A stretch of 64,000 nt of DNA from Streptomyces sp. NBC_01803 (GCF_035917415.1 NZ_CP109073.1:5636001-5700000); one strand, 5' to 3'. Positions 6,490-15,306 are shown, counted from the first letter of the stretch. Numbers and translations are program-made. The notes: generated by a model from the sequence alone, not told the origin.

Positions 6490-8862
6490 TCAGCGCGTGA
6501 CGTCGTCCAGCCAGGCCAGCAGGTCGGCGACGACCTCGTCCCGGTTGATCTCGTTGAACAGCTCGTGCCGGGCGCCCGGGTAGGTGCGGTAGGTCAGCCG
6601 GTTCAGGCCGGCCTTCCGGTACCGCTCGACGAGGAGGGCGCTGAGCGACAGGTGGGCGTTGAGCGGGTCCTGGTCGCCGACCAGGACGTACACGGGCAGG
6701 TCCGCCGGGATGCCGAGCGGCTCGGCGAGGCGGGAGGACGCGGCCGTGGACAGCTCGGCCATGGCCGTGTCGTCGAGGGTGAAGCCGCACCAGGGGTCGG
6801 CCAGGTAGGCGTCGACCTGCGCCTCGTCGCGGCTGAGCCAGTCCGCGTCCGTCCTGGCGGGCTGGAAGGGGGCGTTGAACGCGGCCATCACGTCGGGGCC
6901 GGCCTCGATCAGCCGCGCGAAGAGCCCATCCACGGCCGTGGTCCCGCACAGCACCACGACGTCGGCCAGGCCGGGGTGGTCCATCACGTACTGCTGGGCG
7001 GCGAACGAGCCGAGGCTGTGGCCGAGCAGCACCAGCGGCAGGCCGGGGTGGCGCTGCCTCGCCGTCGCGGACAGGGTGGCGAGGTCCTCGACGAGCTGGT
7101 TCCAGCCGTCGTCCCCGAGGACGCCGGGGCCGGCGTGCATGCTCAGCCCGTGGCCGCGGTGGTCGTCAGCGTAGACGGCGTAGCCGCGGGCGGCCAGCGC
7201 CTGGGCGAGGGGGGTGTAGCGGGCGGAGTGCTCGCCCATGCCGTGGGCGATCTGGACGACGGCGCGCGGCGGGCCGTCCGGCAGCCATTCGCGTACGTGG
7301 ATGGTGACGTCGTCGCTGGTGGTGAAGGTGAACACGGCGGTCCTTGACGGTTCGGACGGTGGTGGCTGGATGGCGCGCTTGAGGATCTTGCCGGTGGCTC
7401 CCTTGGGAAGAGCGGGGAGGAACCATACGCGTCGGGGGTATTTGTAGGCGGCGACGCGCTGCTGGACGAAGTCGCGTATCTCGTCGGCGTCGGCGCGGGT
7501 GCCGGGCTTGAGGGCGACGGCCGCGGCGACCTCCTCGCCGAGGCGGTCGTGGGGGACGCCGATGACCGCGGCCTCGGCGACGGCGGGGTGTTCGTAGAGC
7601 ACCTCCTCCAGCTCGCGCGGGTAGACGTTGTACCCGCCGCGGATGATGAGGTCCTTGGTGCGGTCGACGATATAGAGGTACCCGTCCTCGTCCTGGCGGG
7701 CAAGGTCGCCGGTGCGCAGCCAGCCGTCGGGCATCGTCTCGTGGGTCTCCTTGGAGCGGTTCCAGTAGCCGTGCATCAGGTTCGGGCCGCGGACGGCGAT
7801 CTCGCCGACCTCGCCGGTGCCGACGTCGGTGCCGGAGGCGTCGAGCAGCCGCACCGCGACGTCCCGGATGGGCGTGCCGATGGAGCCGGCCTTGCGCGGG
7901 CGGTCGGGGTGGTTGAAGGAGACCAGAGGTGACGCCTCCGAGAGGCCGTAGCCCTCCAGGATCACGCAGCCGAACGCCTTCTCGAAGCCGTGCAGGATCT
8001 CGACCGGGAGCGAGGCGCCGCCCGAGACGCACAGCCGCAGGCTGGAGACGTCGGCCCCGGCGGCCCCCGGGTGGTGGAGCAGGCCGGTGTACATGGTGGG
8101 CACGCCGTCGAAGACGGTCACCCGGTCCCGGGCGATGATCTCGAAGACGGCGCCGGGGTCGAAGCGGGGCATCAGGGTGAGGCAGGCGCCGCTGAGCACG
8201 GCGGAGTTCATGGCGCAGGTCTGCCCGAAGGTGTGGAAGAGCGGGAGCGCTCCGAGGATCACGTCGTCGGGGCCGAGGTGCTGGATGGTCGCGACGTTGA
8301 CCGCGCAGTTGTGGGCGAGCGCGCCGTGGGTGAGGGCGGCGCCCTTGGGTCGGCCCGTGGTGCCCGAGGTGTAGAGGATCACGGCGATGTCGCCGTCCCG
8401 GCGGTCCGCCTCGTAGCCGTCCCGGACGGGTGCCTCGTCCTCGGGTGCCTCGCCTTCGGGTGCCTCGAAGGCGCCGGGGACGACCTCGACCAGCTGGACG
8501 CCGGCCGCGGCGGCGCCCTTGGCGGCCTCGCCGGGGGCCTCGTGCCAGGCGTAGATGAGGGCGGCGCCCGAGTCCTGGAGGTGGTACGCGGTCTCCCGCT
8601 CCTTCAGCAGCGGGTTCAGCGGGACGACGACGCCGCCGGCCCGCAGCACGCCGTAGTAGAGGGCGACGAACTCGGGGACGTTGGGCAGCATCAGGCCCAC
8701 CCGGTCGCCGGCCGCCAGGCCCCTGCCGCGCAGCTCGGCCGCGACGCGGGCCGAGACGCGGTCGAGCCCGGCGTAGGTCAGTTCACGCTCGCCCAGGCGC
8801 ACGGCGGCGCGGTCCGGGAAACGGCGGGCCGCTTCGATCAGATTCCTCGCCAGATTGGTCAC
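6490..8862 (-). CDS. Acyl-CoA ligase fused to a monoacylglycerol-lipase-type alpha/beta hydrolase
   Basis: The 790-aa protein has two enzymes in one frame. Residues 1-500 are a fatty-acyl-CoA synthetase (YTSGTTGRPKG at 164, EGYGLSEASP, GWLRTGDLA, DRTKDLIIRGGYNVYP, and PKGATGKILKR with the catalytic Lys near 492). Residues 505-790 are a serine hydrolase of the monoglyceride-lipase group: HGMGEHSARY oxyanion region, nucleophile GHSLG (Ser616), Asp732 in GDQDPLNA and His766 in ARHELFNE. Such a protein could release a fatty acid from an ester and activate it to acyl-CoA in one complex. It is divergent from the Liv-type importer at 9234, with a shared regulatory region. The substrate is unknown. 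The fusion is real at sequence level, since no stop or frame change lies at the junction. Confidence 0.9.
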   Translation of the reverse strand: MTNLARNLIEAARRFPDRAAVRLGERELTYAGLDRVSARVAAELRGRGLAAGDRVGLMLPNVPEFVALYYGVLRAGGVVVPLNPLLKERETAYHLQDSGAALIYAWHEAPGEAAKGAAAAGVQLVEVVPGAFEAPEGEAPEDEAPVRDGYEADRRDGDIAVILYTSGTTGRPKGAALTHGALAHNCAVNVATIQHLGPDDVILGALPLFHTFGQTCAMNSAVLSGACLTLMPRFDPGAVFEIIARDRVTVFDGVPTMYTGLLHHPGAAGADVSSLRLCVSGGASLPVEILHGFEKAFGCVILEGYGLSEASPLVSFNHPDRPRKAGSIGTPIRDVAVRLLDASGTDVGTGEVGEIAVRGPNLMHGYWNRSKETHETMPDGWLRTGDLARQDEDGYLYIVDRTKDLIIRGGYNVYPRELEEVLYEHPAVAEAAVIGVPHDRLGEEVAAAVALKPGTRADADEIRDFVQQRVAAYKYPRRVWFLPALPKGATGKILKRAIQPPPSEPSRTAVFTFTTSDDVTIHVREWLPDGPPRAVVQIAHGMGEHSARYTPLAQALAARGYAVYADDHRGHGLSMHAGPGVLGDDGWNQLVEDLATLSATARQRHPGLPLVLLGHSLGSFAAQQYVMDHPGLADVVVLCGTTAVDGLFARLIEAGPDVMAAFNAPFQPARTDADWLSRDEAQVDAYLADPWCGFTLDDTAMAELSTAASSRLAEPLGIPADLPVYVLVGDQDPLNAHLSLSALLVERYRKAGLNRLTYRTYPGARHELFNEINRDEVVADLLAWLDDVTR

Positions 8863-9010
8863 GACGCATCTCCCGGGATATCAGCCATTGACATCCGCGC
8901 CATGGTGCGCCGCCGGACCGCGGGTCGGCCATGGCGCCACTCACAGGGTTCGCATCGGCGCTTTGTCCGGCGGAACAATCAGGTGCCCTTGGCCTGGGCC
9001 GATCAGGAGG

Positions 9011-9025
9011 GTAGACATTGTCGAA
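9011..9025. promoter_or_regulatory. Operator-like site, imperfect copy
   Basis: GTAGACA-T-TGTCGAA is a two-mismatch version of the perfect palindrome at 9144-9158. It lies nearer the divergent ligase gene and may serve its promoter. Confidence 0.4.
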
Positions 9026-9132
9026 CGGCGGTCACCCATACCGTTTGCCGGACAAGAGGTGAGTGCTCGCGTCGGCAGGCCGAAGGTCGTGGGTTGGCAG
9101 GTCAAGCGGGAGCGTCGGGGAGCGGGACGCGA

Positions 9133-9188
9133 GTCGACAGTGATTCGACAATGTCGAACGAATCTCTTGATTGCGGCCATCTGTCGAC
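9133..9188. promoter_or_regulatory. Nested operator cluster of TGTCGA half-sites
   Basis: A perfect palindrome TTCGACA-A-TGTCGAA (9144-9158) is bracketed by the inverted pair GTCGACAG (9133-9140) and CTGTCGAC (9181-9188). The right half-site falls between the -35 and -10 boxes of the importer promoter, so occupancy should block transcription. The PucR regulator at 14107-15306 is the nearest candidate ligand-responsive factor; that pairing is inferred. Confidence 0.6.
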
Positions 9189-9195
9189 CTAGAGT
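9167..9195 (+). promoter_or_regulatory. Vegetative promoter of the ABC importer operon
   Basis: TTGATT (9167-9172) and TAGAGT (9190-9195) are separated by exactly 17 bases, close to the principal-sigma consensus of actinomycetes. The predicted start near 9202 leaves a roughly 30-base leader before the ATG at 9234. Confidence 0.6.
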
Positions 9196-9233
9196 TCGGC
9201 AGCACTTCACCCCGTCCTTTGTGAGGAATCACC

Positions 9234-10478
9234 ATGCTCTTCAAGTCAGCAGCGGCGCTGACGGCCGCCGCGATGCTCGTGTCCACGGCCGCCTGTGCCT
9301 CGGACAGCGACTCCGGCGGCGACGGCGGCACGGTCACGGTCGGCGCGATCCTGTCCATGTCCGGGATCTACTCGACGCTCGGCCCGGCGCAGCGGAACGC
9401 CATGGCCCTGGGCGTCCAGACGCTCAACGAGACGGGCTTCACCGTCGCCGGCGAGCGGTACGACCTGCAGATCAGCTACGCCGACGACGAGTCCGACCCG
9501 GCCACCACCGGCGTGACCGCCCTGCGGGAGATGGCCCAGGCTCAGGAACTCCCGGTCATCGCCTACGGCTTGGGCTCGGCGACCTACGTGCCGCAGCTCG
9601 AACGCACGCCCGTCCCGATGATCAACATCCTGGACAGCTCATACCCCAGCATCCTCGACCTGGACGAGAACCTGTTCCTCACCCGCGGCGGCTCGCCGAC
9701 CTATGTGCCGGGCTGCCTCTACTACGCCAGGGAGGAACTCGGCGCCACCTCCGTTTCGGTCATCACCGCCTCGGGCGAGCCCTACGGCGAGGGCCTGACC
9801 CAGCTGGTCCAGGAGTCGGCCGGGCAGGAGGGCGTGGAGATCGTGGCCAGCAGTGAGTTCCCGGTGGGGGCGACCGATTACAGCAACGCGATCAGCGAGG
9901 CGGTGGCGGCGGACCCGGACGCGATCTACCTGAGCAGCGTGACGGCAGTGATCCTGCCGGTCCTCAAGCAGCTGCGGCAGTCCGGCTACGACGGCCCCGT
10001 CCTGCACAGCAGCGGCGTCAACCCCGAGCAGGCCGAGGAGATCCTCGGCAGCGGCTTCGACACGATCATGACGGACAACTACGACTGTGCCGGAACGCTG
10101 CCCACCACCTCGGCCAACCCCGCGACGAGCACGTTCGCCCAGGAATACCAGCTCGCCTACAACGAGTACCCGCAGGATCTGACCATGTGGGCCTACGACT
10201 TCCCCTTCATCGTCGCCGAGGCGATGACACGGGCCGGGACCACGACCGACCGGGAGGCGATCACCGAGGCGCTGCATGAGATCGAGGTGCCCGAGGGCAC
10301 CGTCAGCGGCTGGATAGCCGGTGACGACAGGCGGCTCTTCACCGACCGCGGCGCCCGCACGGCCTCGGAGGTCACCACCTGGTGCTCCGGTCAGCAGACC
10401 ATCGACAGCGCCCTCACCTTCGATGTCATCGACGGCGAGATCGTGTCGCCCGAACTCGCGGCGGACCCCTGCTCATGA
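9234..10478 (+). CDS. Liv-type ABC transporter substrate-binding lipoprotein
   Basis: The 414-aa protein has a lipoprotein signal (AAMLVSTAACAS, lipobox Cys near residue 22) and then a type I periplasmic-binding fold: VGAILSMSGIYSTLGPAQRN at the N-terminus, YADDESDPATTG, and a Cys pair in the C-terminal lobe. It captures a small ligand outside the membrane for the permeases downstream. The family is that of branched-chain amino acids, amides and aromatic acids; the neighbouring acyl-CoA ligase hints at an organic acid. The ATG is preceded by GAGGAATCACC. It is the first gene of a tightly overlapping five-gene operon. Confidence 0.92.
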   Translation: MLFKSAAALTAAAMLVSTAACASDSDSGGDGGTVTVGAILSMSGIYSTLGPAQRNAMALGVQTLNETGFTVAGERYDLQISYADDESDPATTGVTALREMAQAQELPVIAYGLGSATYVPQLERTPVPMINILDSSYPSILDLDENLFLTRGGSPTYVPGCLYYAREELGATSVSVITASGEPYGEGLTQLVQESAGQEGVEIVASSEFPVGATDYSNAISEAVAADPDAIYLSSVTAVILPVLKQLRQSGYDGPVLHSSGVNPEQAEEILGSGFDTIMTDNYDCAGTLPTTSANPATSTFAQEYQLAYNEYPQDLTMWAYDFPFIVAEAMTRAGTTTDREAITEALHEIEVPEGTVSGWIAGDDRRLFTDRGARTASEVTTWCSGQQTIDSALTFDVIDGEIVSPELAADPCS

Positions 10479-11335
10479 GTCAGGTTCTCGTCAACGGTGT
10501 CTTCCTCGGTTGCCTGTTCGCCGTCATCGCCGTCGGTCTCACCCTCGTCTACGGCGTGATGGAGGTGCCCAACTTCGCGCACGCCGGCGTCATCGTCCTG
10601 GCCGCCTACACCACCTGGTGGGCCAGTGACGCCGGAGCCCCGTTCGTCCTCGCCGCCCTGGCCGGGATCGCCTGCGGCGGCGTGGTCTCGGTGCTGGCCG
10701 AGGTGTTCGCCTACCGGTGGATCATCGACAACCCCGCCGCCGCGCCCGCCGTCGCCCTCGGGCTGCTGCTGATTCTCCAGAACACCGCGCTGCGGATGTA
10801 CGGCGGTGACGGCCGTTCGCTGGACACCCCCTACGACGACGCGCTCCTTGAGTTCGGCGGGGTGTCGCTGTCCGGCGTGAAGGTCGCGCTGATCGTGCTG
10901 GCGTTCCTGTCCCTGGCCGCCCTGCACCTGCTGCTGACCCGTACGTCGCTGGGCCGGGCGATGCGGGCGGTCGCCCAGGACCGGGAGGCGGCGGGCATGC
11001 TCGGCATTCCGATGCGTCGGCAGTTCACCCTCGCCTTCCTCATCGCGGGACTGCTGGCCGGCGTCGCGGCCGTCGCCTACGCGCCGACCTTCCAGGTCTC
11101 GCCCTACATGGCCGACGAAGTCCTGCTGAGCGCCTTCGTCGTCGTGGTCCTCGGGGGAATGGGCAGCGTGGGCGGCGCGGTGACCGGCGGGCTGGTCCTC
11201 GGCATCGCCGAGAGCCTCGGCTCCGCCTACATCAGCTCCGCCTACCAGAGCGCCTTCGGATTCCTCCTCCTCGTGATCGTCCTCGTCTGGCGCCCCGCGG
11301 GGCTCGCCGGCGCCCCAGCAAGAAGGGTGGCCTGA
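10475..11335 (+). CDS. Liv-type ABC permease (LivH-like)
   Basis: 286 aa, starting ATGAGTCAG at 10475 and overlapping the preceding stop by four bases. It has many hydrophobic helices and the LivH hallmarks VGLTLVYGVMEVPNFAHAG at the N-terminus, MRAVAQDREAAGMLGI in the cytoplasmic EAA-type loop, and VVLGGMGSVGGAVTGG near the end. It forms half of the membrane channel with the next gene product. Confidence 0.92.
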   Translation: MSQVLVNGVFLGCLFAVIAVGLTLVYGVMEVPNFAHAGVIVLAAYTTWWASDAGAPFVLAALAGIACGGVVSVLAEVFAYRWIIDNPAAAPAVALGLLLILQNTALRMYGGDGRSLDTPYDDALLEFGGVSLSGVKVALIVLAFLSLAALHLLLTRTSLGRAMRAVAQDREAAGMLGIPMRRQFTLAFLIAGLLAGVAAVAYAPTFQVSPYMADEVLLSAFVVVVLGGMGSVGGAVTGGLVLGIAESLGSAYISSAYQSAFGFLLLVIVLVWRPAGLAGAPARRVA

Positions 11336-11336
11336 C

Positions 11337-12329
11337 GTGCACACCTCCGCACCACTGAACGGACCGCCGCCCTGGTTGCGGCATGGGGGGGCGCTGGGCG
11401 GGATCGCCGCGCTGGGCCTGCTCGCCCACCAGATGCTGACCACGCTCGAAGGCGAGCAGGGCCAGGTCGCACTGCTCGCCGTGATGTGGACCATCGCCCT
11501 CACCGGCCTGAATCTGGTCCAGGGTCTTGGGGGTTACCCGAGCCTGGCGCACGCCGCGTTCTACGGCGGCGGCGCCTACCTCTCCGCGATCCTCCTCGAA
11601 GAGGGCCTGCCCATGACCGTGGCCGCACTCCTCGCGGTCACCGGAACCATGCTGGCCGGGCTGGTCGTCGCACTCGTCTTCAGCCGCACCCGCGGCCAGT
11701 ACTTCGCCATCGGCACCCTCTTCTTCACCGCCGTCACCACCCTCGTCTTCACCAACGCCACCGACTGGACCGGCGGCCCCAACGGCCGCCCCGTCGACCT
11801 CGGCTACACCCTGGAGGACACCGTCACCCTGATGGCCCTCTCCCTCGCCGTAGCCCTGGCCCTCTACTACGTCCTGGCCCGCAGCCGCCTCGGCGCCCGC
11901 CTGCGCGCCATCCGCGAGGACGAGGACCTCGCCCAGCACCTCGGCGTCCCCACCACCCGCGTCAAACTCCTCGCCTTCGTCCTCTCCGCCGGCTTCGGCG
12001 CCTGGGCCGGCGTCCTCTTCGCCCAGTACAACGGCGTCATCGCCCCCTCCCAGTTCACCTTCACCCAGAGCTTCCTCATGTTTGTCGCCATCGGACTCGC
12101 CGGAGCGGGACGCCTCCTGGCCCCCGTCGTCGGCAGCGCCGTCGTCCTCACCCTCACCCACCTCCTCGACCTGGGCCCCGGAGCCAGCCAGATCGTCCTC
12201 GGCGTCCTCTTCGTCGCCGTCACCCTCATCGTCCCCAACGGCATCCTCGGCGGACTCGCCACCCTCTGGCACCGCCTACACCCCGCCATCCGCACCGACG
12301 AGGTCCGGAAGGAGGCCGCCACCCCATGA
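11337..12329 (+). CDS. Liv-type ABC permease (LivM-like)
   Basis: 330 aa with a GTG start one base after the LivH stop. It is a multi-pass protein with LQGLGGYPSLAHAAFYGGGA in the first conserved block and LRAIREDEDLAQHLGV in the cytoplasmic loop contacted by the ATPases, then a final GAGRLLAPVVGSAVV block. It partners the LivH-like permease. The codon choice is very uniform here (long runs of NNC codons), as in the next genes. Confidence 0.92.
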   Translation: MHTSAPLNGPPPWLRHGGALGGIAALGLLAHQMLTTLEGEQGQVALLAVMWTIALTGLNLVQGLGGYPSLAHAAFYGGGAYLSAILLEEGLPMTVAALLAVTGTMLAGLVVALVFSRTRGQYFAIGTLFFTAVTTLVFTNATDWTGGPNGRPVDLGYTLEDTVTLMALSLAVALALYYVLARSRLGARLRAIREDEDLAQHLGVPTTRVKLLAFVLSAGFGAWAGVLFAQYNGVIAPSQFTFTQSFLMFVAIGLAGAGRLLAPVVGSAVVLTLTHLLDLGPGASQIVLGVLFVAVTLIVPNGILGGLATLWHRLHPAIRTDEVRKEAATP

Positions 12330-13051
12330 CCACACTGCTCACCGCCGAGGGACTCACCAAGAAATTCGGCGGCGTCGCCGCCGTCGACAACGTCTCCTTC
12401 ACCCTCGACCCAGGCACCATCCTCGGCCTCATCGGTCCCAACGGGTCCGGCAAGACGACACTGCTGAGCATCCTCGCCGGCACGCACGACCCGACGGCCG
12501 GGACCGTGAGCCTCGACGGGCGGATCGCGTCCGGGCGCGGAGCCCACCGGGCGGTCCGGGCCGGGATCGCCCGCACCTTCCAGACCACCCGCCTCTTCCC
12601 CACCTGGACCCTCCGCGACAGCCTCCGCCTCGCCCACGGCGAACGCAGCGGCCGGCAGCCGGGGGAGCACACCGCCTGGCCGGACGAGGAACTGGCCCAC
12701 ATCCTCGCCCTGGACGGCCTGCTGGACCGGCCCTGTGCCGGCCTCACCAGCGCCGCCCAGCGGCTGGCGATGATCGCCCTCGCCCTCGCCACCGGCCCCC
12801 GCGTCCTCCTCCTGGACGAACCCGCCGTCGGCATGGACCACAACGAAGCAGACGTCCTCGGCGAAGCCGTCCGCCGGGTCGCCGACGACCGGGGGGTGGG
12901 CGTCATCGTGGTCGATCACAACATGCGGTTCCTCATGCCCCTGGCCGACACCGTCCTGGTCATGGCCGCGGGCGCCGTCCTCGCCACCGGCACCCCCGAG
13001 GAAATCCGCACCGACAAAGCCGTCATCACCTCCTACCTCGGAGGAGCCTGA
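12326..13051 (+). CDS. Liv-type ABC ATPase (LivG-like), altered signature motif
   Basis: 241 aa, ATG overlapping the LivM stop. Walker A is GPNGSGKTT, Walker B VLLLDEPAVGMD, and the switch His is in VVDHNMRFLM. The ABC signature, normally LSFGQ or LSGGQ, reads LTSAAQRLAM, so the usual Gly-Gln core is not intact. The gene is otherwise full length. The partner ATPase has a canonical signature, so the heterodimer may have one degenerate and one normal ATP site. Confidence 0.9.
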   Translation: MTTLLTAEGLTKKFGGVAAVDNVSFTLDPGTILGLIGPNGSGKTTLLSILAGTHDPTAGTVSLDGRIASGRGAHRAVRAGIARTFQTTRLFPTWTLRDSLRLAHGERSGRQPGEHTAWPDEELAHILALDGLLDRPCAGLTSAAQRLAMIALALATGPRVLLLDEPAVGMDHNEADVLGEAVRRVADDRGVGVIVVDHNMRFLMPLADTVLVMAAGAVLATGTPEEIRTDKAVITSYLGGA

Positions 13052-13053
13052 AC

Positions 13054-13761
13054 ATGCTCACCATCCACCACCTCACCATCGCCTTCGGCCCCACCACCGC
13101 CGTCCGCGACCTCACCCTCCACGCCCGAACCGGCACCATCACCGGCATCCTCGGCGCCAACGGCGCCGGCAAGACCACCACTCTCCTCGGCATCCACCAC
13201 CGCGTCCCCCGCCACACCGGCCACATCACCCTCGACGGCCACGACGTCACCCAGCACGACACCACCGCCCTGGTGCGCGCCGGCATCGCGCTGTGCCCCG
13301 AGAACCGGCGGCTGTTCCCCAACATGACCATCGAGGACAACCTGCTGCTGGGGGCCTACGGGCAGGGACGCGCGACCCGCCGGGCACGCCTCGAACGCGC
13401 CTACGAGCGTTTCCCCTGGCTGCGCGAACGCCGCAACGAAGCCGCCGGACGCCTCAGCGGCGGCCAGCAGCAGACCGTCGCCATCGCCCGCGCCCTCATG
13501 TCCGAACCCCGCCTCATCCTCCTGGACGAACCCTCAAGCGGCCTCTCCCCCGTCGCCGTGGACGAGATCGGCCAAGTACTCCACGACATCGCCGCCGACG
13601 GCACCACCATGCTCCTGGTCGAACAGAACGTCCGCCTCGTCGAAAAACTCTGCACCACCGCCTACATCCTCGCCCACGGCCAGATCACCGCCCACGGCCC
13701 CGTCACCCAACTCCTCAGCACCGACACCGTGTCCAACGCCTACCTGGGGCCAGCGGGCTGA
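13054..13761 (+). CDS. Liv-type ABC ATPase (LivF-like)
   Basis: 235 aa, ATG three bases after the LivG stop with GGAGGAG upstream. Walker A is GANGAGKTT, the signature LSGGQQQT, Walker B LILLDEPSSGLSP, and the H-loop follows LLVEQN, the Gln/Asn variant usual for LivF. It is the last gene of the importer operon; a hairpin begins at its stop. Confidence 0.92.
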   Translation: MLTIHHLTIAFGPTTAVRDLTLHARTGTITGILGANGAGKTTTLLGIHHRVPRHTGHITLDGHDVTQHDTTALVRAGIALCPENRRLFPNMTIEDNLLLGAYGQGRATRRARLERAYERFPWLRERRNEAAGRLSGGQQQTVAIARALMSEPRLILLDEPSSGLSPVAVDEIGQVLHDIAADGTTMLLVEQNVRLVEKLCTTAYILAHGQITAHGPVTQLLSTDTVSNAYLGPAG

Positions 13762-13957
13762 CGAACCGGCCGGGCCCGGTGCCGGTTCGGGCGGCGGCGC
13801 CGGGGGTGGCGTAGACGGAGAAGCCCTGGCCGCTCTTCCGGCCGAGCCGGCCCGCGGCGACCATCCGGCGCGGCAGCGCGGGGGCCGCGTACGGGGGCTC
13901 CTTGAACTCCTCGTCCAGGGACTGGGCCACGGCCTGGGCGGTGTCGAGGCCGCCCAA
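13715..13957 (-). pseudogene. C-terminal fragment of a 3-hydroxyacyl-CoA dehydrogenase
   Basis: The minus-strand reading GGLDTAQAVAQSLDEEFKEP continues as RMVAAGRLGRKSGQGFSVYA, the C-terminal domain of 3-hydroxybutyryl-CoA/3-hydroxyacyl-CoA dehydrogenase (family pattern GLD...LLRRMVAAGRLGRKTGRGFY.Y). The NAD-binding domain is absent and the reading runs on past the normal end into the antisense of the LivF tail. It is joined head-to-head with an acyl-CoA dehydrogenase fragment. Clearly truncated. Confidence 0.7.
13762..13789 (+). terminator. Terminator of the Liv-type operon
   Basis: CGAACCGGC/GCCGGTTCG (9 bp, perfect) with a 10-base loop that is itself self-complementary (CGGGCCCG), starting at the base after the LivF stop. 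Confidence 0.65.
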
Positions 13958-14087
13958 CTCCTCGGCGGCTACAGATTTTACCCGCGCCTACCCACTCGAA
14001 CGCATGACGCGCGACGCCGAGAGCACCCAGATCGACGAAGGCACCAACCAAGTCCCACGCGTCGTCATGGCCCGCAACCTCTCCTGA
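13946..14087 (+). pseudogene. C-terminal fragment of an acyl-CoA dehydrogenase, frameshifted
   Basis: EAAQLLGGYRF is followed, one base out of frame, by TRAYPLERMTRDAESTQIDE and GTNQVPRVVMARNLS before TGA. Together they match the end of acyl-CoA dehydrogenases (family pattern GGYGFTR-YPVER..RDA...QIYEGTNQI.R.V.AR.L). One extra T in the run at 13974-13977 breaks the frame. Only about 46 of some 380 codons survive. Confidence 0.75.
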
Positions 14088-14106
14088 CCGAAGAGGGAAA
14101 GGGACG

Positions 14107-15306
14107 TCAGGCGGTGTCCTCGGGGAGCAGCCGCAGCGCGCGGAGCGCAACGCCGAGATCGGTCACCGCACCGGGGTCCTTCAGCGAGCGGCCGGTCAGC
14201 TCCTCCACCGAGCGCAGCCGGTACCGGACGGTGTTCGGGTGGCAGAAGAGCCGCCGGCCGACCTCGTCCGCGGAGCCGCCGGCGGCGTACCAGACCTCCA
14301 GGGTCTCCAGCAGCCGGTCCCGCTCGCGGTGCGGCAGCCGCAGGATCCCGTCCAGCACGGCCCCGGCCAGCCGCCGCGCCTCCTCGGGGGCCGCCGCCGC
14401 CAGCATGGCGACGGGGCTGTCGCTGAACTGGGCGAGGCCAGGCTTCCCGGCGGTAAGGCCGGTGAGCGCGAGGCGGGCGAACCGCAGGGCCCGCGGTGTG
14501 TCGCTCAGCGCGTCGTACCGCGGGCTGACGCCGAGGCGGGTGCCGTGCTCCCGGAGGACATCCAGGGCCGCGGCCTCGGCGTCGGGCGAGCGGACGGACA
14601 GCACGCCGATCTGCTGGTCGGGCAGGAGCCGCCAGGCGGACGGCACCTGGCCGGCCCGCAGCGCGGCCTCGACGCCGGGCAACGCCTCCTGGCCGGGCGC
14701 CGGGACGTCCGCCGCTGCGACGAGGTAGGGGCCGGTGCCGGGGAGGCCGAGCGTCCTGGCGGCCTCCCACTGGGTGACCCGGTCGGTGATGACGCCGGTG
14801 AACAGGGCCTCCACGAGGACGGAACGCTCCTGCTCGCGGCGGAGCGTCAGCTCGGCCGCGGTCTCCCGGTAGGCCATGGCCATCGAGTCGGAGTACTCGC
14901 CGACCAGCCGCCACACCTCGGCGGCCAGCGGCACCAGCGTTTCGCTGGACACGCCCCCGGTGCGGCGGGCCTCGACGACCAGCTCGGACCAGAGCAGCTC
15001 GAAGCCGGTCCGGAAGGCGTAGAGCACCTCGGGCAGCGGGATCCCCTGGAGGGCGCGCTCGCGGCCGGTCTTGCGGGCCGGGGCGAGATCCGGCGGCCGG
15101 TCGGGGGTCAGCAGGTGCCGGAGCGGCAGCTCGAGGTTCCGGCGGCAGGACTCCCGCAGGGAGTCGGCCGGCACCCGGTCCTCGTCGCGGTAGGACTCCA
15201 GCTCGACGCGGAGGTTCCGGGCCAGCCGGTCCCCCAGCTCGGGCGTCCGGCGCAGCAGCGCGGACACCACGGAGACGGTCTCGCTGCGCGACGCCGGGCG
15301 GTCCAT
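14107..15306 (-). CDS. PucR-family transcriptional regulator
   Basis: The 399-aa protein has a mixed N-terminal sensory region, a central GGDEF-like/CdaR segment, and a C-terminal PucR helix-turn-helix (residues about 335-390: LFCHPNTVRYRLRSVEELTG). PucR/CdaR regulators bind small catabolic ligands and usually activate degradation genes. It lies downstream of the importer and beside beta-oxidation gene scars, so it may control the ligase/importer pair. The start MDRPASRSE at 15306 has no close upstream gene. Confidence 0.88.
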   Translation of the reverse strand: MDRPASRSETVSVVSALLRRTPELGDRLARNLRVELESYRDEDRVPADSLRESCRRNLELPLRHLLTPDRPPDLAPARKTGRERALQGIPLPEVLYAFRTGFELLWSELVVEARRTGGVSSETLVPLAAEVWRLVGEYSDSMAMAYRETAAELTLRREQERSVLVEALFTGVITDRVTQWEAARTLGLPGTGPYLVAAADVPAPGQEALPGVEAALRAGQVPSAWRLLPDQQIGVLSVRSPDAEAAALDVLREHGTRLGVSPRYDALSDTPRALRFARLALTGLTAGKPGLAQFSDSPVAMLAAAAPEEARRLAGAVLDGILRLPHRERDRLLETLEVWYAAGGSADEVGRRLFCHPNTVRYRLRSVEELTGRSLKDPGAVTDLGVALRALRLLPEDTA

